From: CBDCWQ01 sp965223435 | GTDB taxonomy: Bacteria; Myxococcota; Kuafuiibacteriia; Kuafuiibacteriales; Kuafuiibacteriaceae | Direction of reading: 5' to 3' | DNA length: 64,000 nucleotides | Assembly: GCA_965223435.1 (NCBI GenBank) | Contig: CBDCWQ010000023.1 | Location: 1,612,001-1,676,000 of the forward strand | Shown: positions 54,350-63,363 of the stretch, piece after piece | Numbering within the stretch: the stretch's first letter is position 1 | Layout of the letters: each line of letters starts with the position of its first letter | Translations under genes and position numbers: made by a program | The notes under the pieces: model-generated | Seen by the model: only the letters and a program-made list of their open reading frames with translations | Told to the model about the DNA's origin: nothing | Databases searched by the model: none

Positions 54350-54797
54350 CCTTCCCACAACATGCAGTGTTGGGCGTAGACCTTCCTTCAGGTACCCGAG
54401 CCACACGAACCAATCCCCCGGCTCACTTCTTTGCACCAGCGTCCACGGTCGACGGGCGTAGCTTCAGTCACGGCCCACGCGGTGCACCCAGATCTGATTG
54501 TCACTGCGTGCACCCGTAGTGGACATGCGCGGTATTGGGTCGCGGCGAAGCTTGAACATTGAGACCTGGATTGACAGCGGGTCGACAACAGGATTGACGT
54601 TTGCGGCCCCAGGTCGTTCCCGACGATGAGCAACACTGCCAGAATCCATGGCGAAATCCGCCGGTTCCGGGACAGTGTACGGGGGTCTTCGACTTTTTCT
54701 ACAATTCCAAGGCACGCATACCCCTGGCGATTAACGATACGGATTCTTTGGCCTTTGTTTCTTTTGCGCTCGAAGAAAGTTCGAGTCAAATCGACCC

Positions 54798-55504
54798 GCA
54801 GCTTGCTTTTTTGGAGAGGCGCCGCCATACGAAGGCTCGGCGGTCTATAGACTTGATGTTCCTAGCACGGCAGATGCCGCAAGCCGCCGGAGGCTTCATT
54901 TTGTCGCCAGTGGCGAGCGATTGGTAGACAATTTCGATGAGGGGCTTGTGCGGACGACGCCCAACAAACGCACACTTCTTTGAGCCGAGAGTTGGGACTC
55001 AGCACTGTCTTTCATGGGACGTTTTCGCATCGAGGGTTCAAAGGTATAGAGTTCTATATACGCGGCAACGGGAACTCGCATACTTTCGATGTAGGGCTCT
55101 CGGATCTGGTTGCGGACAATCGACAGGACGCAGTTGTGGGCGGGGCCATTCATCGTTATGTGGAAAATGGCATCAACGATGAGTGGAAGCTTGTGCGGGT
55201 TCCTTTTTTCGGACTTTAGCGGGCTTGATTTTTCAAAAATGGTTTCGCTCGCCTTCAATTTTTCGGAAGAAGGTGAGGGTACCATTTGGGTCCGGGATAT
55301 TCGTCCCGTCGAAGCTCACGCTTCGTGGGCAACATTAGAGACCTATTGCCGGGCGGGGTAACGGCCCAATGGCAAACCGTGACCATTCCTTTGAGCCTTC
55401 TTGAAGTGGACTTCGACACGAGCAGAATGGGCACCTTTGTTGTGCTTTTTCGCGATACGAGTCAAAGCACCATCTACCTCGACGACATTGCTTTTGTGCG
55501 CTGA
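54798..55504 (+). pseudogene. Frameshifted gene with carbohydrate-binding-like domain
   Basis: Coherent protein sequence runs through three segments in different frames. The first, from ~54810, reads GEAPPYEGSAVYRLDVPST...RLVDNFDEGLVRTTPNK. The second, from ~54990, reads GTFSHRGFKGIEFYIRGNG...EWKLVRVPF. After one extra T in the T6 run at 55204-55209 the frame moves to SDFSGLDFSKMVSLAFNF...IWVRDIR, then returns to the earlier frame for VTIPLSLLEVDFDTSRMG...IYLDDIAFVR, ending at 55504. The pattern 'VDNFDEG...YLDDI' is typical of jelly-roll carbohydrate-binding modules. A second T6 run (54807-54812) precedes the first segment. Either a decayed gene or homopolymer sequencing errors. The 5' end is uncertain. 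Confidence 0.6.
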
Positions 55505-55577
55505 CGGCTTTCTTCAATTCTTGCACCCATGCCGTTGGGAAGTCACCGGTACAATGGACGTTTTTAGCGGGGAAATG

Positions 55578-56188
55578 CTAGGGCCACTGCGCACTCCTCC
55601 AGTACATTTGTCGCAATGTGTCCTGCCAGTACGTCGAAACGACTTGTTGGAGCTCGGGGGCGCCTGCGGTCTTGTACGGCCGTGTTGAAAACGCCTGGGC
55701 CCAGCCGTAAGGCTCCTCCCAGGTCTTGCCGTTGATAACATCGGTGGGGCGGATATTGTACTGGTAGGTCACGCGATAGGTCGGCCAGTAGTGTGTGGTC
55801 ACGCCGTTGTGGGCGGGCTGATAACAATTGTTGGCAACGCACGGTTTGTTCGTGTTGTGACAGTGATAGCAAAAGAGACCATCTTTTCGTCCGGAATCTC
55901 GGCCCGAGGTAATCCGGTAAAGGTTCTTGTTGAGTAAGTGTGAAGCGACCGGTTGAAACGTATTCAGGGTATCGCGATTGATGGGGGAGTACCAATGGAG
56001 GCACGGAGTGTTGGTTTCTCCCTGAAGGATGAGCTGATCCACGTTGTTCGAATCTTTCACATAGAATCGAACTTCCATTCTTTGGCACCGGGCGATGCTG
56101 GTCGCTATGGTGTTGGTGACCGAGGCCGTGAAATAGAAATAGCCGAAACTTCTCGCTGCAACATGGGGCAACCGCTCTTCTGAGCCTA
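55578..56188 (-). pseudogene. 3' part of lipoprotein gene interrupted by IS630
   Basis: C-terminal ~202 codons of a gene whose 5' part lies at 57716-58075. Removing the insertion between the two TA dinucleotides joins GGRGYL to GSEERLPHV in one frame, giving a ~322-residue lipoprotein. This part contains FGYFYFTASV, RMEVRFYVKDSNNVDQLI, a Cys-rich LFCYHCHNTNKPC segment and PTYRVTYQYNI. Family not recognised. Confidence 0.75.
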
Positions 56189-56199
56189 GTACCCCTTGC

Positions 56200-56219
56200 C
56201 GGAAGTCCGATCCGGGTTT
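56200..56219 (+). repeat. Left inverted repeat of the IS630 element
   Basis: CGGAAGTCCGATCCGGGTTT, matching the reverse complement of 57685-57704 at 19 of 20 positions. Confidence 0.9.
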
Positions 56220-56255
56220 CGGGAATAAAATCAGGCCGGGCGTGATCTTATAGAC

Positions 56256-57368
56256 ATGAGCCCAGGGCCGGCAGCGAAGAAGCTTGTGATCCCACGTCGA
56301 GTTCGGAGGGATTTGAGGTTTCTCGTTCGTCGCCAACGTGCTCCGCACGGAGTCGTTGTGCGGGCCCAGATGGTGTTGATGGCGCGGCAGGGCATGGGCA
56401 CGGCGGAGATCGCAAGGCGGCTCAGTGTCACGGGAAGAACCGTGAGGAAGTGGAAGCGGCGTTTCTCCGAAAACCCCAGCGTCGAGAGCCTACAAGACGG
56501 AGCGCGGTCTGGGCGCCCCGCGCAGATCCCAGTGGAGATGAGGTGTCAGTTGGTCCAACTCGCTTGTCACCGCCCAGACGAGGATGAACATCCAGCGCCT
56601 TTTCGAGATCTTTGGACGTATAGAGCGCTGGCAGATGCCCTGGAGTCGTCTACGGGTTGCCGAATCAGTGTGAGCGAGGTGGGCCGAATTCTCCGGTTCG
56701 AGAACCTGCGCCCCCATAGGGTTCGCCAATGGTTGAAATCCTCCGACGCGAATTTCCTCGCGAAGGCCAAACGTATTTGTCGACTGTACCTCCGTCCTCC
56801 AAAGGATGCAGTGGTGGTGTGCGTAGACGAAAAACCCATGCAAGTGCTCGAGCGAAAAAGCCCGACGCACCGGAATCCCTTTGATGGCTCGGTGCGCTAC
56901 GAGTACGAGTACAAACGCCACGGCACCCAGTGCCTGTTGGCTGCCTTCAACGTAAAAACAGGCCGGGTCTTGGGCCGTGTGGTTCCCCACCGAAGCGCCG
57001 ATGCCCTCATTTCATTCATGAACGAACTGGCCCGCAAATACTCGGATAAGAAGATTTATGTGGTGTGGGACAATCTCAATACGCACTATGACGGTCGGGC
57101 AGAACGATGGAAGGCTTTCAACCGCCGGCATGGGCATCGTTTTCACTTCGTATATACCCCAAAGCACGCGTCCTGGATGAACCAAGTCGAGATCTGGTTC
57201 TCTATCCTGCACCGACGCATCCTCAAATATGGCGATTTCTCTTCACACCGGGTGCAGGCGAAACGCGTGGTGGGCTTCATCAAGCACTGGAACCGGTATG
57301 AGGGTCACCCGTTTCGCTGGACATGGAGGACCGATAAGTTACAAAATGAGCAGCGTCTGGCCGCGTAG
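56256..57368 (+). CDS. IS630-family transposase
   Basis: 370 residues, DDE transposase. An N-terminal helix-turn-helix region reads GMGTAEIARRLSVTGRTVRKWKRRF. Catalytic acidic residues sit in VVCVDEKPMQ, VVWDNLNTH and NQVEIWFSI (D-D-E), the Tc1/mariner-IS630 arrangement. Full length with no frameshift, so possibly still active. Start is an ATG 67 bp inside the left end. Confidence 0.94.
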   Translation: MSPGPAAKKLVIPRRVRRDLRFLVRRQRAPHGVVVRAQMVLMARQGMGTAEIARRLSVTGRTVRKWKRRFSENPSVESLQDGARSGRPAQIPVEMRCQLVQLACHRPDEDEHPAPFRDLWTYRALADALESSTGCRISVSEVGRILRFENLRPHRVRQWLKSSDANFLAKAKRICRLYLRPPKDAVVVCVDEKPMQVLERKSPTHRNPFDGSVRYEYEYKRHGTQCLLAAFNVKTGRVLGRVVPHRSADALISFMNELARKYSDKKIYVVWDNLNTHYDGRAERWKAFNRRHGHRFHFVYTPKHASWMNQVEIWFSILHRRILKYGDFSSHRVQAKRVVGFIKHWNRYEGHPFRWTWRTDKLQNEQRLAA

Positions 57369-57385
57369 TCGGTCGGTGCCTGATC

Positions 57386-57718
57386 ATGCCCGCCAAACCC
57401 AAAGCTGAGTCCAGAGACGCCACGCTCGTGGAAGAGGTTTTACACGCCGCGGGCGCCAAGCATCTCCGCGCCCGTAAACATGGCGTTGCGGTCATCGTCG
57501 AGTCTGGACCAGAGCGCGATCCCGTCAAGCACTTTCGCCTTCGTCGTGACACGGTGCATCTTTGGTGCCTTGACATGGCGAACTACTCTGGTCGCTGGGA
57601 ACGAACGCCTTTCCGAGACAATCTTAAGCCCTTGGTGAGGATGGTCTTGGAGAATTTCCCCTGGACACTCACGCCTATCGCAGAAAACCCGGAACGGACT
57701 TCCGATCTCGAGCACTAG
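57386..57718 (+). CDS. Small accessory protein of the IS630 element
   Basis: 110 residues, 17 bp after the transposase stop and in the same direction; its TAG stop straddles the right end of the element, so it belongs to the element. Visible motifs: AVIVESGPERDPVKHFRLRRDTVHLWCLDM and GRWERTPFRDNL...ENFPWTLTPI, Trp-rich and globular. No known domain named. Such small proteins appear to accompany some IS630 transposases; a role in transposition or regulation is inference. Confidence 0.7.
   Translation: MPAKPKAESRDATLVEEVLHAAGAKHLRARKHGVAVIVESGPERDPVKHFRLRRDTVHLWCLDMANYSGRWERTPFRDNLKPLVRMVLENFPWTLTPIAENPERTSDLEH
57685..57704 (-). repeat. Right inverted repeat of the IS630 element
   Basis: Reads CGGAAGTCCGTTCCGGGTTT on the minus strand, one mismatch from the left repeat. 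Confidence 0.9.
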
Positions 57719-58075
57719 GTAGCCCCTCCCGCCATCAAACCAGGGGCCCCAGTTGGTTTTACTCAGCGGCCGAATTCGTAGCTTAGCGGTCACTTGGGTC
57801 CTATATTTTTGCAGCGTTCGGCCGCCCCAGTTGTACACCGTGAAATACAAAAGGTGGTAGTACGGGGTGTGGTGGTAGCGCATTTGGGCAGTGAGTAGAA
57901 AGTCTCTGGCGTTGAGATCTGCCACGGCAAGTGCGTCGGAGCTTTGTCCCTGATCTTCTGCGTGTGTATCTGTTGTGCTTCCGCAAGCGGCCATCAATCC
58001 AAGGATACTCAGGGATATCGATAGGCGACGGCAAGGGTAACGCTGTCTCACGGATCCAGGTCTTGGCATGTCCAT
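57716..58075 (-). pseudogene. 5' part of lipoprotein gene interrupted by IS630
   Basis: First 120 codons: a basic N-terminus, hydrophobic core and lipobox LGLMAAC, then LLTAQMRYHHTPYYHLLYFTVYNWG, ending GPWFDGGRGYL at the TA insertion site. In the present sequence the frame reads through into the element and stops at 57440, so the product would be truncated. Continues in 55578-56188. Confidence 0.75.
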
Positions 58076-58159
58076 TCATGATGCAAGACTTGGTCCGAAT
58101 TCACTCACCTCGGAAAGGTCGACAAACATCTCCCAGGGGTTTCGTAAACGTGTACCGTT

Positions 58160-58190
58160 GTGACGCAACGTGTGACGGTACATGTGACGG
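58160..58190 (-). promoter_or_regulatory. Three direct heptamer repeats with 12-bp period, possible operator
   Basis: TGTGACG occurs at 58160-58166, 58172-58178 and 58184-58190 (CGTCACA on the minus strand), exactly 12 bp apart, about 85-115 bp upstream of the interrupted lipoprotein start. An inverted repeat TGTACCGT/ACGGTACA (58152-58159, 58176-58183) overlaps it. Direct repeats of this spacing are typical of response-regulator or activator binding. Confidence 0.45.
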
Positions 58191-58231
58191 AACGGTGGTC
58201 ATGGTATGGTTTGGGGCGGCGGTCCGAACCA

Positions 58232-58544
58232 TCAGCGTTCAGCCAATGCCTTCGTGATGAGCGCGGACATTGTGTCGAGTGGCTTGGAGCGAAGACCAGG
58301 TCGGGATACCAGGTAGTAGTGGATGGATGGCGTGCCGTTCAAGGGTATGGCCTTCATGCCCCGAGGGGCAGGACAAAAATCGTTTACGACCGTTGCTCCA
58401 ATGCCATACTTCGCGAACGCAAGCATCAGCTCCGACCTCAACCCATCCGTGGTGGTCGAGACGAATGCCAATGGCCCCTGGCCGATGGCGAAGCACCAGA
58501 CTCAGAAATTTACTCAGGGAAACTCTGGCTCTTTCATCCATCAC
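58232..58544 (-). pseudogene. kptA: Degraded RNA 2'-phosphotransferase (KptA/Tpt1)
   Basis: The start reads LSKFLSLVLRHRPGAIGIRL then DHHGWVEV, the unmistakable N-terminus of KptA/Tpt1, which removes 2'-phosphates from RNA using NAD. The sequence then continues in another frame (GLRSELMLAFAKYGIGATVVND), returns to the first (RKRFLSCPSGHEGHTLERHA) and shifts again (NGTPSIHYYLVSRPGLRSKP). The last part corresponds to the HGT...GLxxxxR region, and the C-terminal half is missing. Several frameshifts plus truncation: non-functional. Confidence 0.75.
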
Positions 58545-58624
58545 CGCGCGCTCCCCAGCTTACATCAACACCGTTCCCGGGCACAGCATCGCTGTGTCGG
58601 CTGGGGGCGAGTGGTGAGGGGGTA

Positions 58625-60268
58625 TCAATTCAGACTGTTCGGACTCGATACCACAAAGAGCAGATTGCGCTCGCGGTCCAGCATCAAGCTGTTTTGACCG
58701 GTCGCCGCTGCGGAACCTCCGGCCGATGGAAACGGAAAGACGCTGAATTGCGCGGTCTCAGCACTGGATGAAGTCTGGATCCATGTGCGACTTTTTTCGC
58801 CGCTGTAGGCAAATCCGTTAGCCTGGCAGATCACGCCAACACTTCCGTGGGTGGCTACGGGTGCACGGTACGACGCGCGCTGAAGTCCATTAGCTGGATC
58901 GAGAGAATACAGTGTGGGGCGTCCCACCGGTACATTTTCGCTGGCGTGCGGCATGGCGAGGGCCTCGAGATTCGTTCCGTTGTGGCAAATGGCTGTCGTG
59001 TGGATCCCCGGCACCGAGAATACGGCCGACAGGGCGCCACTATCCATATTCACCACCGAGAAACCGCTCGAAGTGTTTCGACTGGCATCGTCGTTGATGT
59101 TGACGGTTTGAAAGTAAAATGAGCGGCCGGCAACGGCGAAACTCTTCAGGCGGTGGCTCGGCTGCTCAGCGTCAGGTCCATAGATGCTTGCGAGCGCCTC
59201 GTCAGAAAGTGTGAAACTGCTCTGTGGTTGAAACGTGGTTGGGTCGTACCCAACCACGTGATCCACATTTGCTCCGTCTTCGTAGTAGACCCAAAGGGTA
59301 TCGTCGCCGATGGCGATGTGGGAGGCGCCTGAACGACGAAACGTGCGTACGCTTTGAATATCGAGTTGCCTGATAGGGTCCTGGGGCCATTGGAGCTTGT
59401 GGGCCTGAAGCGAGCTGGTCACGCCCCAAAATCCATCGTTGTCCCCGGTGATCGGCCCTTCAGGTAGGTTGCCCACAAAACCGATATGGGCACCGGTATT
59501 GACATCAAAAACTGCAGCTTCTGATCGAGATATGCGAACGAGAAGCTTTTGATTCGATACGGCGATGGACTTACGGTCAAAAACGAGTCCCTCGGGGAGC
59601 TCCATGGATTCGAGCGTGGCGACAATCGTGTCCTGGTAGTCTTGAACCACGAGAGCGGTTTCTGAATCGATGGCCAAAAGGACATTGGAGTCCTCGGTAG
59701 AAACGCCTACATAGATGCGCCCCTGGGCGTACCCCAGCGATACGCTGTCGCCTGCAGGGTGTGGGAGGGGGATGAAGGCATTGGGTCTCAACGCGATCCG
59801 CCCATCGGAGACGCTCACCAAATCGGTATGGGACTCACTACTTATCGCGAACCATTGTAGATCTTCTTCGAGGTGCCCGGTGGTCCCAGACACAAAACTC
59901 ATTCCGTTATAGTAGCCGAAAACCGATCGACTATAGGACTGTACGTGATGGAACTGTTCGTTGGTTGCGAAAGAGCACTGGACGTTGACGTCCGTCATGC
60001 CTCCGACCGACGGCATCCAATGGCCACCGCGAATCGCACACAATCCATAGTTGGGTAAGCTGTGGATCCAGTCGCCAGAGGGTGCCGGTATCGTCTCTGC
60101 GATTTCCAACGCGTAAAAGGGAAGCTCCGTGTTTGTGGGTAGATCCGAAAGCCCGTATAGAGGAAGATCATAGGTTTCAAGCTGAGCGCTTTTTTCGCTA
60201 CAGGCTGCCGTTGCGAGGCCTAGGAAAAATGGGGAAAAAAGGAATACCTTTTTGATGAGCGGGTACAT
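58625..60268 (-). CDS. Lipoprotein, probable beta-propeller
   Basis: 547 residues from the ATG at 60268, preceded by AGGAGG (minus strand, 60279-60284); a longer open frame to 60463 lacks such a site. Signal peptide with lipobox GLATAAC, so an exported lipoprotein. The body has repeated four-strand patterns (WFAISSESHTDLVSVSDGRIAL, YAQGRIYVGVSTEDSNVLLAIDSETALV, VSNQKLLVRISRSEAAVFDVNTGAHIGFV, YAYSGEK-like ends) that look like the blades of a PQQ/NHL-type propeller. No catalytic motif. Function unknown, likely binding at the cell surface. Confidence 0.75.
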   Translation of the reverse strand: MYPLIKKVFLFSPFFLGLATAACSEKSAQLETYDLPLYGLSDLPTNTELPFYALEIAETIPAPSGDWIHSLPNYGLCAIRGGHWMPSVGGMTDVNVQCSFATNEQFHHVQSYSRSVFGYYNGMSFVSGTTGHLEEDLQWFAISSESHTDLVSVSDGRIALRPNAFIPLPHPAGDSVSLGYAQGRIYVGVSTEDSNVLLAIDSETALVVQDYQDTIVATLESMELPEGLVFDRKSIAVSNQKLLVRISRSEAAVFDVNTGAHIGFVGNLPEGPITGDNDGFWGVTSSLQAHKLQWPQDPIRQLDIQSVRTFRRSGASHIAIGDDTLWVYYEDGANVDHVVGYDPTTFQPQSSFTLSDEALASIYGPDAEQPSHRLKSFAVAGRSFYFQTVNINDDASRNTSSGFSVVNMDSGALSAVFSVPGIHTTAICHNGTNLEALAMPHASENVPVGRPTLYSLDPANGLQRASYRAPVATHGSVGVICQANGFAYSGEKSRTWIQTSSSAETAQFSVFPFPSAGGSAAATGQNSLMLDRERNLLFVVSSPNSLN

Positions 60269-60773
60269 AGATTCATCGCCTCCTGCTAGAATGCTTGCCG
60301 TCTGGTTTGGCAGTTGTGTCTTGGATTGTAGATAGTTTTTACAGAACATGTCTATTCGCGTTGACGCATAAGTTTTCGCAAACGAACATGTTCTTTGATG
60401 CTCCGTAGTCTCTTGTTCGCCGAACCGTAAGAAATAACCGGTGCTTTGGTCTTCAAAGAACAATCAAATTCAGTGGTGAAAAAAATTCAACCGAAAACAA
60501 ATCGCTCCCAGGGCGTCAGCGTCTCGTGTTCGTCCTCACAGGATGATGTGTGACGAGGATTCCGAATCGCTCGCGCTCCCGAATCTGTGAACATACTTCC
60601 CTGTGCGCAAACTCACGTGTCGACCTTGCTGAGAAGTGCTGTTTTTGGGGATCGGAAGAGGTGCCCCACTTAACCGCGCTCCAGGGAAGGTTCGTAGGTC
60701 GACGATGCGACTAAAGGGGATAGCGGTGATCGGCAATTTGACAGGCGGTCTTTTGGGTCTGACGATTGCGTAG
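60269..60773. other. Divergent intergenic region
   Basis: About 500 bp, noticeably AT-richer than the surrounding genes, between the propeller lipoprotein (minus) and the cytochrome gene (plus). No supported gene. Contains the AGGAGG site of the minus-strand gene at 60279-60284 and presumably promoters on both strands. Confidence 0.45.
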
Positions 60774-61421
60774 ATGGGGATTCACTTCGGCAAGTTCATA
60801 GCGGTCTCAGTCGGTGCCGCGCTCGTATTTTGTTTAGCCGGCCATGGGGTGGCGGCGCCGCCCAAGGAGCACAAGAAGGCAGCGCAAACTCAATCGCCGA
60901 ACAAAGACATGCTGCGTCGAATCGCCAAAGCGTTGGGGGCGCAAATTAGCGCGACTTGGTCGGCATATGCCGAGCTCATCGAGAAAATGAAGCGCGATCA
61001 CCTCCCGGTTAAACCACTGAGGCATCCAGATTACGGTGTCACCGAGGGAGGTATACCGCTCCCTTCAGCGTTCCACAATCAGATTTCCGATTTGGCTCAA
61101 CATAGTTTCGGAACTCACACCAGCTACGTAAAGAGTCTTTGGCCAATCAACCCCACGCGCGGCCCCCGCGACCACTGGGAAAAGCAAGCACTTGAGTTCC
61201 TTACTCGATCAAAAGACAAAAAGGCTTTTCGCGAAAAACTCAGCAAACCATCTTCTTACGCTCGGTACTACGCCATGTACCCTGTCGTAGCCTCGCACCG
61301 AGTCTGTGTAGATTGCCACAATGGCCATCGGAAGAGTAAAAAACGCAACTTCCAAGTCGGGGATGTCATTGGAGGGCTTGTGATCAGCCTGCCGGTTCGG
61401 GAAGGAACCGTCAAAAAATGA
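60774..61421 (+). CDS. Monohaem c-type protein with Tll0287-like (DUF3365) domain
   Basis: 215 residues. Signal peptide MGIHFGKFIAVSVGAALVFCLAGHGVAA. The mature part matches the Tll0287-like haem domain: ISDLAQHSFGTHTSYVKSLWPINPTRGPRDHWEKQALE, then YARYYAMYPVVASHRVCVDCHNGH with one CxxCH haem site, then GDVIGGLVISLPV. Periplasmic electron-transfer or haem/redox sensor protein; often this domain is the sensory part of larger proteins, but here it stands alone. Complete. Confidence 0.85.
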   Translation: MGIHFGKFIAVSVGAALVFCLAGHGVAAPPKEHKKAAQTQSPNKDMLRRIAKALGAQISATWSAYAELIEKMKRDHLPVKPLRHPDYGVTEGGIPLPSAFHNQISDLAQHSFGTHTSYVKSLWPINPTRGPRDHWEKQALEFLTRSKDKKAFREKLSKPSSYARYYAMYPVVASHRVCVDCHNGHRKSKKRNFQVGDVIGGLVISLPVREGTVKK

Positions 61422-61663
61422 AGATCCAAGTATTCAGGTAAAAAGTTCGCTGCCAGTCGGTAATCCACTCATGCTCATGCGGGTAATGAATTGCCTCCGC
61501 ATTCAGCGCTTTCTCCTCATTCTCACGCACTCGTCGGATGCACTGGAATAACTTATCAAATGAAATCTCAAAGAATTTTTCGATGCATTTGTTTCCCAGC
61601 TCGGCACGTGGGCTATGATCTCACCGTTGAGCACCTGTTCTTGAGGGAAGGTTTGTTTTTCGG

Positions 61664-62113
61664 TTACAGCTTGTTCCTCAGTGGCAGTTGCTTGGGACGA
61701 GCGACTACGTCCGCATCAGCACCATCATCATTGAGCACCTTTTTCACGATGCGTTCGGTGACCTCGCCGAGGTGTTCTTCAAGGGCGTCGCTGAATTGCT
61801 CAAACTCAGGCCACAGGGTTTCGTCAACAAACGACTTGGACACCTTGACCATGACCGTGGTGTACCGCTGCCCATGATATCGGTAAGGCTTGAGTCCATA
61901 CCGGCGCAGGAGCGCCATGAAGACACGGCGGTTCCACGCATCTGCCATGGTGAATTTGTATTCGACCGGTGGGTCCTCGGCCGCCCGGTCCTTAAGCCGG
62001 GCTGTGATGCGCTGCCTGGCGCGATCGGCGGCGTTACGCTCGCCTGGGGTTGTCGCACCCGCGAACAGGGCCTCGATGGCCCGCAGTTTCTCAATGAGCC
62101 GCGCTTCATTCAT
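61664..62113 (-). CDS. Unknown protein, DUF2786-like N-terminus
   Basis: 149 residues. The N-terminal helix (LIEKLRAIEALFAGATTPGERNAADRARQRITARL) resembles the 'KIRALLALA...GNENEAAAAREKA' start of DUF2786 proteins. Then DAWNRRVFMALLRRYGLKPYRYHGQRYTTVMVKV and an acidic helical end. No catalytic motif. Its ATG overlaps the stop of the upstream small gene by 4 bp, so they are co-transcribed. Function unknown; such genes are common in mobile regions. Confidence 0.6.
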   Translation of the reverse strand: MNEARLIEKLRAIEALFAGATTPGERNAADRARQRITARLKDRAAEDPPVEYKFTMADAWNRRVFMALLRRYGLKPYRYHGQRYTTVMVKVSKSFVDETLWPEFEQFSDALEEHLGEVTERIVKKVLNDDGADADVVARPKQLPLRNKL

Positions 62114-62502
62114 TGGTGTGCCCCCATCCCGAGATATTTGCCCAAAACCTGCCGCACAAAGCCACCGGGGTGCTGGTCCATGTGCCTGTGTATATCGGCC
62201 TCGACTTGGTCAGCTACACCAAGGGCCGTGGCGGCCTTTTTCGCGTAGTCGTAAGCCGTGTGGACGTCGAGCCCGGTAATCTCGTAGCCGTCGCCATCGT
62301 CAATGTGTTCGAGGGCGGCAACTGCAGCGCCAAGGGCAAACTTTGGGTTGGACTCGAGGTGGTGCCGGGCCGCCCGGTTCAGGGTCTTGGGATCGCAGCG
62401 CCCGCGAGCGGCCAATTCGAGCGCCAGGTCATACATCTTGAGATCCTTGGCCGTAGCGAACCACTTGCCTTCGTCGCCCCACCGATCGCCTACCCGACTC
62501 AT
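62110..62502 (-). pseudogene. C-terminal fragment of a longer unknown protein
   Basis: 130 residues: GDEGKWFATAKDLKMYDLALELAARGRCDPKTLNRAARHH and DGYEITGLDVHTAYDYAKKAATALG. From memory these match the C-terminal third of a ~400-residue uncharacterised helical-repeat family whose N-terminus looks like the adjacent ORF at 62548-62862. If so, the middle is deleted and the gene is broken. It could also be translated as a separate short protein, coupled to the next gene. Confidence 0.45.
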
Positions 62503-62547
62503 GTCATCGACCCCATCTTCTTCTTGCGCTTGCCACAGCCGGTCCAG

Positions 62548-62862
62548 CTACTTTGCACGGTTCTTTGGGGTCGCCGGAGCGTCGATGACAACTTGGACGA
62601 GAACGTCCATCGCGCGGCCGATTACCGCCCCCAGTGCACCCGACGAACTGTCCACTTGCTCGAGCGCCGGCCATAGCTTTTCTATGAGGCGCACGGCGCC
62701 TTCACCAGCCAGTACAGGGTCTTTGCGGGCCACGCCCTTGATCTCGGTAGTGGCTTCTTTAAGGCGCTGACAGGCCAGCTTCGATGATTTCCAGCCAAAG
62801 GCGCGCGCCCGGAACCGGGCCGGGAATATCCATTTGTGGCCATCCGCCATAGGCCTGTTCAT
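62548..62862 (-). pseudogene. N-terminal fragment of the same longer unknown protein
   Basis: 104 residues beginning near HKWIFPARFRARAFGWKSSKLA and containing EIKGVARKDPVLAGEGAVRLIEKLWPALEQVDSSSGALGAVIGRAMDVLV, then stopping at 62548. I recall this as the typical N-terminus of the family described for 62110-62502, here cut short. Frame and gap between the two parts indicate an internal deletion of roughly half the protein. Confidence 0.45.
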
Positions 62863-63114
62863 CGCACCGGGGAGGCTCCCCGGGCAAGCGTTGACCTGCC
62901 ATCACCGAAATATGGTACACGGAGTATTCCTCAAAGGGACAACGAAGACGAAGTAACCAACAACCAAAGGCGGACGCCGCCGGTGCGCGAATACCAACGA
63001 CGTCCTGGGACCCAAACCTAACTGGAGGCATGGATCTTCAATAAGAACAGAACCCGCGAGACAGACCGCGTCAACCGTCAACGTGACGCGCTCACGCTCA
63101 AAAGTGTAAGGGCT

Positions 63115-63363
63115 TTGGCGGATGTCCTAGGTGACATCGAAATCGAGAAAATCAAACGACTTGAAGAAGCGGCGAGACGGCTCAAGGACCGTCCCTACCG
63201 CGTAAGTCTTCCCCCCGACATCAAGGCCAATTGGATTGACGTATTCGCGACTGGTGGTGAGCGACATGCCGTCCGAGGCGTTGGCACGGATGCATCATTC
63301 AACGCCCGAGCGATCGTGGTGTACCTCAGTAGCTATCGTAGCGAAAATCATCGAAACGCTTGA
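63115..63363 (+). CDS. Small hypothetical protein, uncertain
   Basis: 82 residues from a TTG, with a helical charged start (DIEIEKIKRLEEAARRLKDRP) and an Ala/Val-rich end. The frame is open further upstream. It overlaps the convergent minus-strand gene by 38 bp. No domain and no ribosome binding site. 62863-63114 shows nothing else. Confidence 0.25.
   Translation: MADVLGDIEIEKIKRLEEAARRLKDRPYRVSLPPDIKANWIDVFATGGERHAVRGVGTDASFNARAIVVYLSSYRSENHRNA

Larger units (their letters stand above)
56189..57715 (+). mobile_element. IS630-family insertion sequence, 1527 bp
   Basis: Bounded by TA on both sides (56187-56188 and 57716-57717), the target duplication expected of IS630. The ends start GT and carry imperfect inverted repeats; the best part is 20 bp with one mismatch (56200-56219 and 57685-57704). 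Encodes a transposase and a small second protein whose stop codon uses the right-hand TA. It interrupts a minus-strand lipoprotein gene. Confidence 0.9.

Noticed and set aside
60269..60463. N-terminal extension of the propeller lipoprotein
   Set aside because: The ATG at 60268 has an AGGAGG site and starts the signal peptide directly.
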